From an uncultured Lachnospiraceae bacterium (GTDB lineage Bacteria; Bacillota; Clostridia; Lachnospirales; Lachnospiraceae): DNA of 24,233 nt. Below, piece by piece: positions 14,234 through 21,994 of the stretch. The notes under the pieces are model-generated. The model did no database searches. It was not told the DNA's origin and saw nothing but the letters and a program-made list of their open reading frames with translations. Position numbers and translations under genes: made by a program. Position 1 is the stretch's first letter; the number at the start of each line of letters is the position of its first letter. The DNA lies in the NCBI GenBank assembly GCA_946549155.1, contig CAMNQN010000015.1, positions 1 to 24,233 of the forward strand, in the 5' to 3' direction.

Positions 14234-16354
14234 ATGAAGAGCATCAGGCAGTATAAAAATGATATTTACGCCGGAGTGTTGGGGAAAATTCTTGGGGTCT
14301 ATTTAGGACGCCCGGTGGAAGGCTGGACCTATGAAAAGATTCAGGAGCATTTCGGGGAAGTTTATTATTATAAGAATCACAAAACAGGGGCGCCGCTGAT
14401 TGTCCCTGATGATGATATCTCCGGAACCTTCGTTTTTTTCCGGGCGCTGGAGGATAACCAGTATGATCCGGAGCTTACGGCCCAGGCCATTGGAGACGCG
14501 TGGCTCAATTATCTGGTGGAGAATGAAACGGTGCTCTGGTGGGGAGGCTTATGCAGAAGCACGGAGCATACGGCATATCTGAGGTTAAAAGAGGGGATCA
14601 AAGCGCCGAAGAGCGGTTCCATGGAGCTGAATGGGCGGAGTATGGCGGAGCAGATCGGATCGGAGATTTTTATTGACACCTGGGCTCTGGCCAATCCGGG
14701 TAATCCGGACAGGGCTGCGAAAATGGCAAGACGGGCAGCCAGTGTCAGCCATGACGGGGTAGCCATCGATGCCGCGGTCTATCTTGCGGTGATGGAGGCC
14801 ATGGCTTTTGATGAAAAAAATGTGGATACGCTTCTGGACAAGGGCCTGGAGTATGTGGATAATGAGGAGTTTAAGGCTCTGGTGGCCGAGTTAAGACGAC
14901 GCTGTGCCGCTGCGGATGACTGGCATCAGGTGCGGCAGTGGATTGCGGATTGCCATGGATATGATAAATATCCGGGGAACTGCCCCATGATTACCAACCA
15001 TCTGGTCCTTCTGATGGCGTTTATCATGGGGGGCGATGATTTTAACCGTTCCCTTATGATTGCCGTCAGTGCAGGATGGGATACGGACTGTAATTCAGGA
15101 AATGTGGGCTGCCTGAATGGGATCCGTCTGGGCCTGGAGGGCTTTCAACGGGGAACTGATCTGAGAAAACCGGTGGCGGACCGCATGTATGTGGTATCCG
15201 CCGACAGCGGCTCCTGTATTTCCGACGCGGTGCTGGAAACCAGAAAGATTTACCGGGCGGCCGCGGCTCTGGCCGGGGAGGCGGTGGAGATTCCCAAGGA
15301 GCGTTTTGCCTTTGAGTATCCGGGAGCCGTTCAGGGGGTTATGCCCTACGATAAAAATGTGGAAGAGCAGGTGCTTACCAACATAGAGAATGCTTACGAT
15401 ACCACCGGGGAATTTGGGTGTAAGCTGGAATACCGGGGCCTGGGGGCCGGCGTACATGCCTCCGCGGCCATTGACACCTTTATTGACCTGAAGCCCAAGG
15501 GAGTGGAGGGAACCAGCTATTTTGACGTACTGTGTTCTCCCACACTGTACAGCAGCCAGACGGTGAAAGCCAGTCTTTTTGCTCCGGCGGAAGAGAACCC
15601 GGATTTTCATTTCTTCATCGAATATTTTGATGAAAATGATCAGCTGCGGAGGGCGGACGGACCGGTCTGCAGGCTGAAAAAGGGAGAGAACCGGATCGAA
15701 TGGACGGTGCCGGATGTGGGCGGCCATGCGATTTTCCGCCTGGGAATGACTCTGGAAAGCAGATCCCGGTTAGATGGTTACATTGTGGTAAAAACCCTGG
15801 ATTGGTCCAATGCCCCCGCGGATTATAAAATGGGGCGCTCCATGGAAATGACGCCGGCGCTGACACCCTGGACAACCACGACGGCATGGTTAAAGACCTT
15901 TGTGTCCTCTGCGGATCATTTTAATCCGGATTACACGGTGACCTTTTCCATCTGCCATGCGGTTGACAACGGGGTAGTGACCACGGGAACCGCCGATTGG
16001 GATGATTATTCCGTGGAATCCACCATTACGTTTTCCCAGCAGAAGGCCGCAGGGCTTGTGGCGAGAGCCAAGGGACACAGGCAGTATTACGGCGCGGTGT
16101 TTACGGAAGGATGTGCGCTGATCTATAAGCAGGCGAATGAAAAACGAAAGATCATCGCACGGCAGCCCTTTGCATATGAAATTGATCATACTTATACATT
16201 AAAATTTGTTGTCAAGGCTTCTGATCTGATCCTCTGTGTGGATGGAAAGGAAATCGTCAGGGGAACAGACTCTGCCTACGCCCGGGGACAGGCCGGCTTT
16301 GTGGTGGATTCCGGGGCAATTCTTGGAGACAGGTTTGAGGTTAAGGCAGTATAG
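14234..16354 (+). CDS. ADP-ribosylglycohydrolase-family protein with long C-terminal extension (copy 1)
   Basis: 706 aa from the second of two adjacent ATGs (14231 and 14234); 14234 is better spaced from GAGGTGA. Residues about 1-345 form the all-helical ARH fold, with the metal-binding motifs PDDDISGT (59-66), SVSHDGVAIDAA (170-181) and WDTDCNSGN (282-290). The family uses two Mg ions to cleave N- or O-glycosidic bonds to ADP-ribose or related ribosides. About 360 further residues form two beta-rich regions (about 395-525 and 545-706), the last resembling a LamG/concanavalin-type domain (GLVARAKGHRQYYGAVF). Plain ARH enzymes are about 300-370 aa, so this is an elongated form. No signal peptide. 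The true substrate is unknown; neighbours suggest a nucleoside-like N-glycoside rather than ADP-ribosylated protein. Confidence 0.85.
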   Translation: MKSIRQYKNDIYAGVLGKILGVYLGRPVEGWTYEKIQEHFGEVYYYKNHKTGAPLIVPDDDISGTFVFFRALEDNQYDPELTAQAIGDAWLNYLVENETVLWWGGLCRSTEHTAYLRLKEGIKAPKSGSMELNGRSMAEQIGSEIFIDTWALANPGNPDRAAKMARRAASVSHDGVAIDAAVYLAVMEAMAFDEKNVDTLLDKGLEYVDNEEFKALVAELRRRCAAADDWHQVRQWIADCHGYDKYPGNCPMITNHLVLLMAFIMGGDDFNRSLMIAVSAGWDTDCNSGNVGCLNGIRLGLEGFQRGTDLRKPVADRMYVVSADSGSCISDAVLETRKIYRAAAALAGEAVEIPKERFAFEYPGAVQGVMPYDKNVEEQVLTNIENAYDTTGEFGCKLEYRGLGAGVHASAAIDTFIDLKPKGVEGTSYFDVLCSPTLYSSQTVKASLFAPAEENPDFHFFIEYFDENDQLRRADGPVCRLKKGENRIEWTVPDVGGHAIFRLGMTLESRSRLDGYIVVKTLDWSNAPADYKMGRSMEMTPALTPWTTTTAWLKTFVSSADHFNPDYTVTFSICHAVDNGVVTTGTADWDDYSVESTITFSQQKAAGLVARAKGHRQYYGAVFTEGCALIYKQANEKRKIIARQPFAYEIDHTYTLKFVVKASDLILCVDGKEIVRGTDSAYARGQAGFVVDSGAILGDRFEVKAV

Positions 16355-16365
16355 GAGAGAATGCA

Positions 16366-18462
16366 ATGAGTATAAACAGATACAGAGAGAAGATCTATGC
16401 CGGAGTTCTGGGAAAGATTCTGGGCGTATACCTTGGAAGGCCGGTGGAAGGCTGGAGTTACGAGAAGATCAGGGAAACCTTCGGAGAGGTGACCTACTAC
16501 GTTCATGATAAGGTGGGGGTGCCGCTGATCGTGGCGGACGATGATATTTCCGGTACGTTTGGATTTTTCCGGGCCATCGAGGATAACGGAAACAGCAGAA
16601 ATGTGACGGCAGAGGATTTCGGCAACACCTGGCTGAATTATATCATCGAGAACCGTACCATTTTATGGTGGGGCGGTCTTGGAAGATCCACGGAGCACAC
16701 CGCATATTTGAATCTGAAGAACGGGATTCCGGCGCCGAAGAGCGGTTCCATCGAGGTAAACGGACAGACGCTGGCGGAGCAGATCGGAGCCCAGATATTT
16801 ATTGACGCCATCGCCATGGCCTGTCCGGGGAATCCGGATCTTGCGGTGGAGCTGGTGAGAAAGGCGGCCAGTGTCAGCCACGATGGAATCGCGGTGGATG
16901 CGGCCTGTCACCTGGCGGCGCTGGAAGCCATGGCATTTGAGGAGAAGGATATCGATACCCTTCTGGACCGCGCGGGGGCCTATATCACAAATCCGCTTTT
17001 GCGGGATATTGTCGCGGATGTGCGGGATATCTGCAGCAAGGAAAGCGACTGGAGAAAAGTAAGGGATTATCTGGATCCGAAATACGGATATGAGGTTTTC
17101 CCCGGCTGCTGCCATATGGTTCCCAACCATGCCATGGTGATCGCATCGATCCTCTTAGGCGGGGATGATTTTCAGAAATCCATTTCCATTGCCTCCTCCG
17201 CTGCCTGGGATACGGACTGCAATGCGGGAAATGTGGGAGCGTTCAACGGGATCCGTTTAGGCCTGGAGGGAATCGATGCCGGTGCGGATTTCAGGACTCC
17301 GGTGGCAGACCTGATGTATGTGGTTACCTCTGACGGCGGTTCTGTGGTAACAGATGCCGTGATAGAAAGCAAACGGATTATACATACGGCGGCGAAGCTG
17401 GCAGGAGAAGAAATGGAACTGTCAGAGAAACGCTATACCTTTGAATTTCCGGGATCCTTGCAGGGCTTCCATCCCTGTGAGTACGGAGAGGACTATAATG
17501 CGGTGGGAAATCTGGATAACCTGAATACCATATCGGAGGAAAATGGCCTTATGATTTCCTGCAATCATCTGGCAGACGGCATTACGGCGAGAGTGGCTAC
17601 CCAGACCTTTATTGATTTTTCAAAGCTGGCGCAAAACTTTTCCACAGTGGCTTCCCCGACTTTGTACTCCTCCCAGGTTGTGGAGACTTCTGTCAGGCTG
17701 CTGGATGAGGGGGAAGTGTTTATCAGGCCCTACATCTTATATTATGATATTGATAATGAGGCCCAGATCCTCTACGGAGAGGAAAAACAGCTGTCCGAAG
17801 AACTTATGAGCTTTTCCTGGGAAGTCCCGGATACGCAGGGGATGTCCATTTTTAAATTGGGATATGAGCTGAGCAGCAGGAAGCGTTTTGACGGGAGGGT
17901 CGTGATTCAGAGTATTGACTGGAAGGGAGCTCCCCGGTATTTTGCCCAGAAGGGTATGCTGATGAATTCCATCTGGAATACCAATCCGCTCTGGCTGGCC
18001 GGGTTTGCATCCTCGGCGGCGCAGTTTGCGGCGGATTTCAAACGGACCTACTGCATTTCCCATACGGAGGAAAACGGTCTGGTGACCATCGGAAGCAGGG
18101 AATGGGAGAACTACAGTGTTGCCTCCAGGGCATTTTACAGCCTTCATGAAGCAGGGGGACTGGTGATCCGAAGCGTGGGCCATCGAAGATACTATGGCGC
18201 TGTTCTGGAGAACTATAAAGACGCCGTGCTTTATATGCAAAGGGACGGCGTGAGAAAAGAGCTTGGAAGGGCGGCGTTTCCGTATGAAGAGAATCTGCCC
18301 TATGATCTGAAGCTGACGGCAAAAGGCACAAAGCTTACGTTTGAGGTCAACGGTTCGGTAGTTCTGGAAGCGGAGGATACTGCCTATCAGGCAGGCGGCG
18401 CGGGATTTGTCATCTCCAAGGGAACAATGACCTGCGACAGTATCATAATTGAAGGGGTGTAA
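16366..18462 (+). CDS. ADP-ribosylglycohydrolase-family protein with long C-terminal extension (copy 2)
   Basis: 698 aa, a clear paralogue of the preceding gene over its full length. The N-terminal half is much more alike than the C-terminal half. The ARH metal motifs are kept: ADDDISGT (57-64), SVSHDGIAVDAA and WDTDCNAGNVGAFNGIRLG. The C-terminal part again shows a middle beta-rich region (FIDFSKL, ASPTLYSSQVVETS) and a final LamG-like region (GLVIRSVGHRRYYGAVLE). The start has AGGAG 8 nt upstream; an ATG 5 nt earlier is in another frame. It begins 11 nt after copy 1. The two may handle different anomers or substrates, or form a heteromer; that is inference. Confidence 0.85.
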   Translation: MSINRYREKIYAGVLGKILGVYLGRPVEGWSYEKIRETFGEVTYYVHDKVGVPLIVADDDISGTFGFFRAIEDNGNSRNVTAEDFGNTWLNYIIENRTILWWGGLGRSTEHTAYLNLKNGIPAPKSGSIEVNGQTLAEQIGAQIFIDAIAMACPGNPDLAVELVRKAASVSHDGIAVDAACHLAALEAMAFEEKDIDTLLDRAGAYITNPLLRDIVADVRDICSKESDWRKVRDYLDPKYGYEVFPGCCHMVPNHAMVIASILLGGDDFQKSISIASSAAWDTDCNAGNVGAFNGIRLGLEGIDAGADFRTPVADLMYVVTSDGGSVVTDAVIESKRIIHTAAKLAGEEMELSEKRYTFEFPGSLQGFHPCEYGEDYNAVGNLDNLNTISEENGLMISCNHLADGITARVATQTFIDFSKLAQNFSTVASPTLYSSQVVETSVRLLDEGEVFIRPYILYYDIDNEAQILYGEEKQLSEELMSFSWEVPDTQGMSIFKLGYELSSRKRFDGRVVIQSIDWKGAPRYFAQKGMLMNSIWNTNPLWLAGFASSAAQFAADFKRTYCISHTEENGLVTIGSREWENYSVASRAFYSLHEAGGLVIRSVGHRRYYGAVLENYKDAVLYMQRDGVRKELGRAAFPYEENLPYDLKLTAKGTKLTFEVNGSVVLEAEDTAYQAGGAGFVISKGTMTCDSIIIEGV

Positions 18463-18465
18463 GGA

Positions 18466-19371
18466 ATGAAGTATGTGATCGCATCGGTGTCGGTAACGGA
18501 TGAGATTCGGTTTGCCGGCGGAAATCATGTGGAGAAGGTTGCCGGCGGTGCGGGTATCTACGCGCTTTGCGGGATGAAGCTCTGGGATGATGATGTGCTG
18601 ATTGCCACGGGAGTCGGCTCCGATTATGAGGGGATTTACGGAGACTGGTACAGAAGAAACCAGCTTTCCATGGAAGGACTGATTGTCAAGCACGAAAGGA
18701 CTCCCTATACGATTATTCAGTATTTTGAGGACGGAGAGAGGGAAGAGACCCCGAAATACGGCCTGGATCATTTTCAGAAAATTGAGATACAGCCGGAGGA
18801 GCTGAAACCCTATTTCGGGGAAGCAGAAGGAATCTATATTTTCAAAAACAGCAATCCGGATTTCTGGAGGGAGATACTGGAGTATAAAATGGGGTCTTCG
18901 GCAAAGGTGATGTGGGAGATTGCCAATGATGCCACCTATCTGTCCAATAAAGCCGCAGTGAAGGAGATTGCTTCCCATCTGGATATTTTTTCCATTAATC
19001 TCACTGAGTCGAAGGCCCTTCTGGGATTGGAAAAACTGGAGGAGATTATCGAGGAGTACCAGTCCTGGAATATCCCCCTGGTTTTTCTGCGCAGGGGCGC
19101 CCAGGGTTCTGTGATGATTACTCCGAAGGAGTATGTGATCGTGCCGACCGAAAAGAAGGCGGATATCGTGGATCCCACAGGAGGCGGGAACAGCTCCTCC
19201 GGTGCGGTCCTGTGCGGATTTTGCGAAAAGCAAAGCCTGGAGGCCTGCGCGGAAATGGGAAATTTATCGGCGCTCATGTGTTTAAGCCAGTATGGGGTTC
19301 CGGCGGTGATTTCCCGTCAGATGCAGCAGGAGGCCAGAAGAAGAATGGAGGAACGAAAAGATGTTAAGTGA
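18466..19371 (+). CDS. PfkB-family carbohydrate kinase-like protein with variant active site
   Basis: 301 aa, the family length. Features are the N-terminal glycine-rich substrate region VAGGAGIYALCG (25-36), the Mg-associated NLTES (178-182), LRRGAQGSVM, and the C-terminal signature DPTGGGNSSSGAVLCGF (236-252). In typical PfkB enzymes this signature reads DTTGAGD and its Asp is the catalytic base; here that residue is Asn242, read directly from codon AAC. It may be a diverged kinase subfamily or a non-catalytic protein. It starts 3 nt after copy 2 of the ARH genes and overlaps the next gene by 11 nt. A probable role is phosphorylating the sugar part of the imported ligand or its cleavage product. 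Confidence 0.85.
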   Translation: MKYVIASVSVTDEIRFAGGNHVEKVAGGAGIYALCGMKLWDDDVLIATGVGSDYEGIYGDWYRRNQLSMEGLIVKHERTPYTIIQYFEDGEREETPKYGLDHFQKIEIQPEELKPYFGEAEGIYIFKNSNPDFWREILEYKMGSSAKVMWEIANDATYLSNKAAVKEIASHLDIFSINLTESKALLGLEKLEEIIEEYQSWNIPLVFLRRGAQGSVMITPKEYVIVPTEKKADIVDPTGGGNSSSGAVLCGFCEKQSLEACAEMGNLSALMCLSQYGVPAVISRQMQQEARRRMEERKDVK

Positions 19372-20278
19372 CAGAATCCGTCAGAAACCATCCATTAAGA
19401 AAATACATGAGGAATATGAATATTACCGGAATGTTCCGGAACGGGGACTCGTTGTTAATGGCCGGCCGGCGATGACGCAGATCGATCATGAGAAGGTAGG
19501 GGACTTTGTCCTGGTTACCGTCCGGGATCCCCTCTGCGCATACGATGAGGATCCCGCAAAAAAAATCGCGGACCGGTTGGAGAATGCGGAGCTGATCGGG
19601 AACTCCGGCATGTTTACCACCTATTCCGGAGCATATAAGGGAGCGAAAATTACGGTGGTCAGCGGCGGCAGCGGCTCCCCGGAAACAGAACTGCTGCTGT
19701 ATGATTTTATGGAGTACACGGACGCCAGTACCTTTTTGCGGGTGGGCGGATCCGGAGGTATCGGTGATGAGGTACATCCGGGGGATGTGGTGATCGCCAG
19801 CGGAGTCGTTCGGGGGGAAGGCATGACAAAGGCGTATATTCCCGCCGAATATCCGGCCGCCTCCCATTATGAGGTGGTGAATGCCATGGTACAGGCTGCG
19901 GAAGGACTGCAGGCTCCCTACCATGTGGGGGTGACGCTGTCTGTGGACAGTGATTTCCTTGGCGGCGGCAGACCCAGTGTGGGCGGATATATGCAGCCCT
20001 GGAATATAGAGATTGCAGGGATCTACAACCGGGCGGGCATCCTGAACGGCGACCGGGAATCGGCGGCTATCGTTACACTTTCCGCTTTGTTCGGAAGAAG
20101 GGGAGGTTCTATCTGCTCTGTTGCGGATAATCTCTGTACCGGTGAGACGTTTCAGGCCGGAGGCGGCCACAATTTTGCCATTGATATCGCGCTGGAGGGA
20201 TGTGCGGTCTTAAACCGCATGGACCAGCAGAAGAAAGCGGCGGGAAAGGCCCACTGGTATCCGAAGCTGGGAGAGTGA
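19361..20278 (+). CDS. Nucleoside phosphorylase (uridine phosphorylase-like)
   Basis: 305 aa from ATG 19361 with GGAGG 8 nt upstream. The PNP/UDP fold is seen in the phosphate-loop region VVSGGSGSPETE (99-110), LRVGGSGGIGDEVHPGDVVIASG (126-148) and NGDRESAAIVTLSALFGRR (229-247). The family cleaves nucleosides with phosphate to give a base and (deoxy)ribose-1-phosphate. The ribose-contacting Met-Glu pair of uridine phosphorylases (EMES) reads DRES here: Glu233 is kept, Met is replaced by Arg232. That may change sugar recognition, for example to a phosphorylated or modified sugar. The overlap with the kinase-like gene suggests coupled production. Substrate not assignable. Confidence 0.87.
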   Translation: MLSDRIRQKPSIKKIHEEYEYYRNVPERGLVVNGRPAMTQIDHEKVGDFVLVTVRDPLCAYDEDPAKKIADRLENAELIGNSGMFTTYSGAYKGAKITVVSGGSGSPETELLLYDFMEYTDASTFLRVGGSGGIGDEVHPGDVVIASGVVRGEGMTKAYIPAEYPAASHYEVVNAMVQAAEGLQAPYHVGVTLSVDSDFLGGGRPSVGGYMQPWNIEIAGIYNRAGILNGDRESAAIVTLSALFGRRGGSICSVADNLCTGETFQAGGGHNFAIDIALEGCAVLNRMDQQKKAAGKAHWYPKLGE

Positions 20279-20381
20279 GCGGGCACGGCGGAGCAGGAAT
20301 GGGAAACTGCTGCGATACAGTCGTACCGGAAGCGGAATTTTGACGGAAAAAGAAGAAACAGTAGTGGAATGGAGGCTATTT

Positions 20382-21518
20382 ATGGGGAAATATGAGAACC
20401 CGATGAGCAGACAGGTGTACAGTCTGCCCCAATTAATCAGAGATCAGTACGAGGATCTGGAACCAAAAACGAGAACGGTTTTGTCTTTCCAGGAAATTTT
20501 TAATATTCAGAGAATTATTTTGACCGGCTGCGGTGATTCTTATGCGGCTGGAATGGCTACGAAGCACGCCTTTGAGATGCTTACCGGCATCCCGGTGGAG
20601 GTGGTGCCGGCCATCGAACTTAGCCGTTTTTACTGCGAGAAGCATTTAGGGGTGGACTGCCAGAATCCCCTGGTGATCGCAGTGAGTAATTCCGGCGGCG
20701 TGGCCAGAGTGTCAGAAGCAGTTCAGAGAGCCAGACTTCATGGCTGCCTTGTCCTGGGAGTGACCGGAAATTTGGAATCACCGCTGGCCCGGCATTCTCA
20801 CAAGGTGCTTAAGCTGGATATTCCCGCCTTTGAGAGCGCTCCGGGAACCAGGAGCTATATGGTATGCGTTATGGCATTGCTGCTTCTGGCGATTCGTTTC
20901 GGCGAGGTCCGCGGAAAATATACCATGGATTACGCCATGGACATGCGCTATGATGTGAAGAATCAGGGAGATCTTCTGGAAAAGCTGCTGCCGGAGATGG
21001 ACGCGGTCTGTGAAAAGACGGCGGAGGAGTGGAAGGAGTTTCCCTGCTATGATTTTGTTGGCTCCGGATTTGATTATGCCACCGCCTGGTTTGGCCAGGC
21101 AAAGATTCTGGAGGCTACCGGGAAGTTCGCGATGCACATCAACGCAGAGGAATGGTTCCATCTGAATTTCTTTGCGAGACAGGCGGACGAGATTGGCACG
21201 GTGGTGGTGGGGAATACCACCAGTCCCGGATTTAGCAGAACAAAGGAGCTGGTGCATTACGCCAGGGAGCTGGGAAGGCCTATGGTAGTCATTACGGATG
21301 GCGGAGCGGAGGATTTTGGAGAAGAAACCACTTATATCCGGGTGCCCTCCCCCAAATATCCGGTGTGTATGCCCCTGACCCATTTTGCACCGGTATGCCT
21401 GCTGGCAGGTTACATTTCTGTGCTGATCGGGGAGAAATACGGCAGAGGATGCGAGGGCCCCTGGGCTTTTGCAGAGGGCGGCGCCGGCGTAAAGAACAGC
21501 GAGATCATTGTGCGGTAG
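20382..21518 (+). CDS. Double-SIS-domain sugar isomerase/deglycase (GlmS C-terminal/FrlB-like)
   Basis: 378 aa from ATG 20382 (GGAGG 6 nt upstream); an upstream TTG at 20340 lacks a ribosome binding site. Two sugar-isomerase domains bind a phosphosugar: the first (about 25-175) has ILTGCGDSYAAG and AVSNSGGVARVSEA, the second (about 220-360) has DFVGSGF and INAEEWFH (253-260), whose Glu and His fit the positions of catalytic residues in GlmS and fructosamine deglycases. There is no glutaminase domain, so it is not GlmS itself. The family acts on aminosugar phosphates or on Amadori (fructosamine) phosphates. With a PfkB-type partner it recalls the FrlD-FrlB pair, phosphorylation then deglycation; that parallel is inference. 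Confidence 0.85.
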   Translation: MGKYENPMSRQVYSLPQLIRDQYEDLEPKTRTVLSFQEIFNIQRIILTGCGDSYAAGMATKHAFEMLTGIPVEVVPAIELSRFYCEKHLGVDCQNPLVIAVSNSGGVARVSEAVQRARLHGCLVLGVTGNLESPLARHSHKVLKLDIPAFESAPGTRSYMVCVMALLLLAIRFGEVRGKYTMDYAMDMRYDVKNQGDLLEKLLPEMDAVCEKTAEEWKEFPCYDFVGSGFDYATAWFGQAKILEATGKFAMHINAEEWFHLNFFARQADEIGTVVVGNTTSPGFSRTKELVHYARELGRPMVVITDGGAEDFGEETTYIRVPSPKYPVCMPLTHFAPVCLLAGYISVLIGEKYGRGCEGPWAFAEGGAGVKNSEIIVR

Positions 21519-21537
21519 GCAGACAAAGGAGAAAATT

Positions 21538-21942
21538 ATGTTAGCAAATTATAAACTTATGACAAAATACAACGATGTGATTGACATTACGGAGCAGGTG
21601 AAGGAGGCCGTGGCGAAAAGCGGTGTTCAGGAAGGGACCTGCGTTGTGTACAATCCCCACTCCACGGCAGGTGTAACTGCGTTTTCCCCCTGGGATCCGG
21701 ATGGATTTATCGATTTAAAAGAAGAAATCTGCCGGCTTGTCCCCACCAGGATTGATTTTAAACATCAGCATGACACCCCTCAGGATGCTGCAGGCCACAT
21801 CAAGTCTGCCCTTGTGGGTGTTTCCCTGAGCTTGATCGTACATGAGGGGAAACTTTTGCTGGGAGGCTCCCATCACATTTATTTCCTGGAGTTTGACGGA
21901 CCGAGGAAACGGGAATTTTTTGTAAAGGTTCAGGCGGATTGA
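21538..21942 (+). CDS. YjbQ-family protein (UPF0047)
   Basis: 134 aa, the family length, from ATG 21538 with AAAGGAGA 7 nt upstream. Conserved family features are YNPHSTAGVTAF (38-49; usual H-T/S-T-A-G), DPDGFIDL, HQHDTPQDAAGHIKSALVG (76-94) and LLGGSHHIYFLEFDGPRKREF (107-127). The residue before the HIYFLEFDGPR core, often Gln, is His here. Members have been linked to weak thiamine-phosphate synthase activity; the physiological role is unsettled. Its place inside a nucleoside/sugar operon, 19 nt after the SIS gene, suggests a metabolic step on the same substrate. Confidence 0.88.
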   Translation: MLANYKLMTKYNDVIDITEQVKEAVAKSGVQEGTCVVYNPHSTAGVTAFSPWDPDGFIDLKEEICRLVPTRIDFKHQHDTPQDAAGHIKSALVGVSLSLIVHEGKLLLGGSHHIYFLEFDGPRKREFFVKVQAD

Positions 21943-21994
21943 TGGGAGAAGCCTGACAGGGTAATAAAAAACATACTGTGAGAGGAGAAAAAAC

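Noticed and set aside
17737..19233. A 498-residue open frame on the minus strand
   Set aside because: It runs antisense to two well-supported genes (ARH copy 2 and the PfkB-like gene), has no recognisable domains, and shows a composition typical of antisense shadows.
20279..20381. A hidden small gene or riboswitch between the phosphorylase and SIS genes
   Set aside because: Only 103 nt with no convincing ribosome binding site, frame or conserved structure visible.
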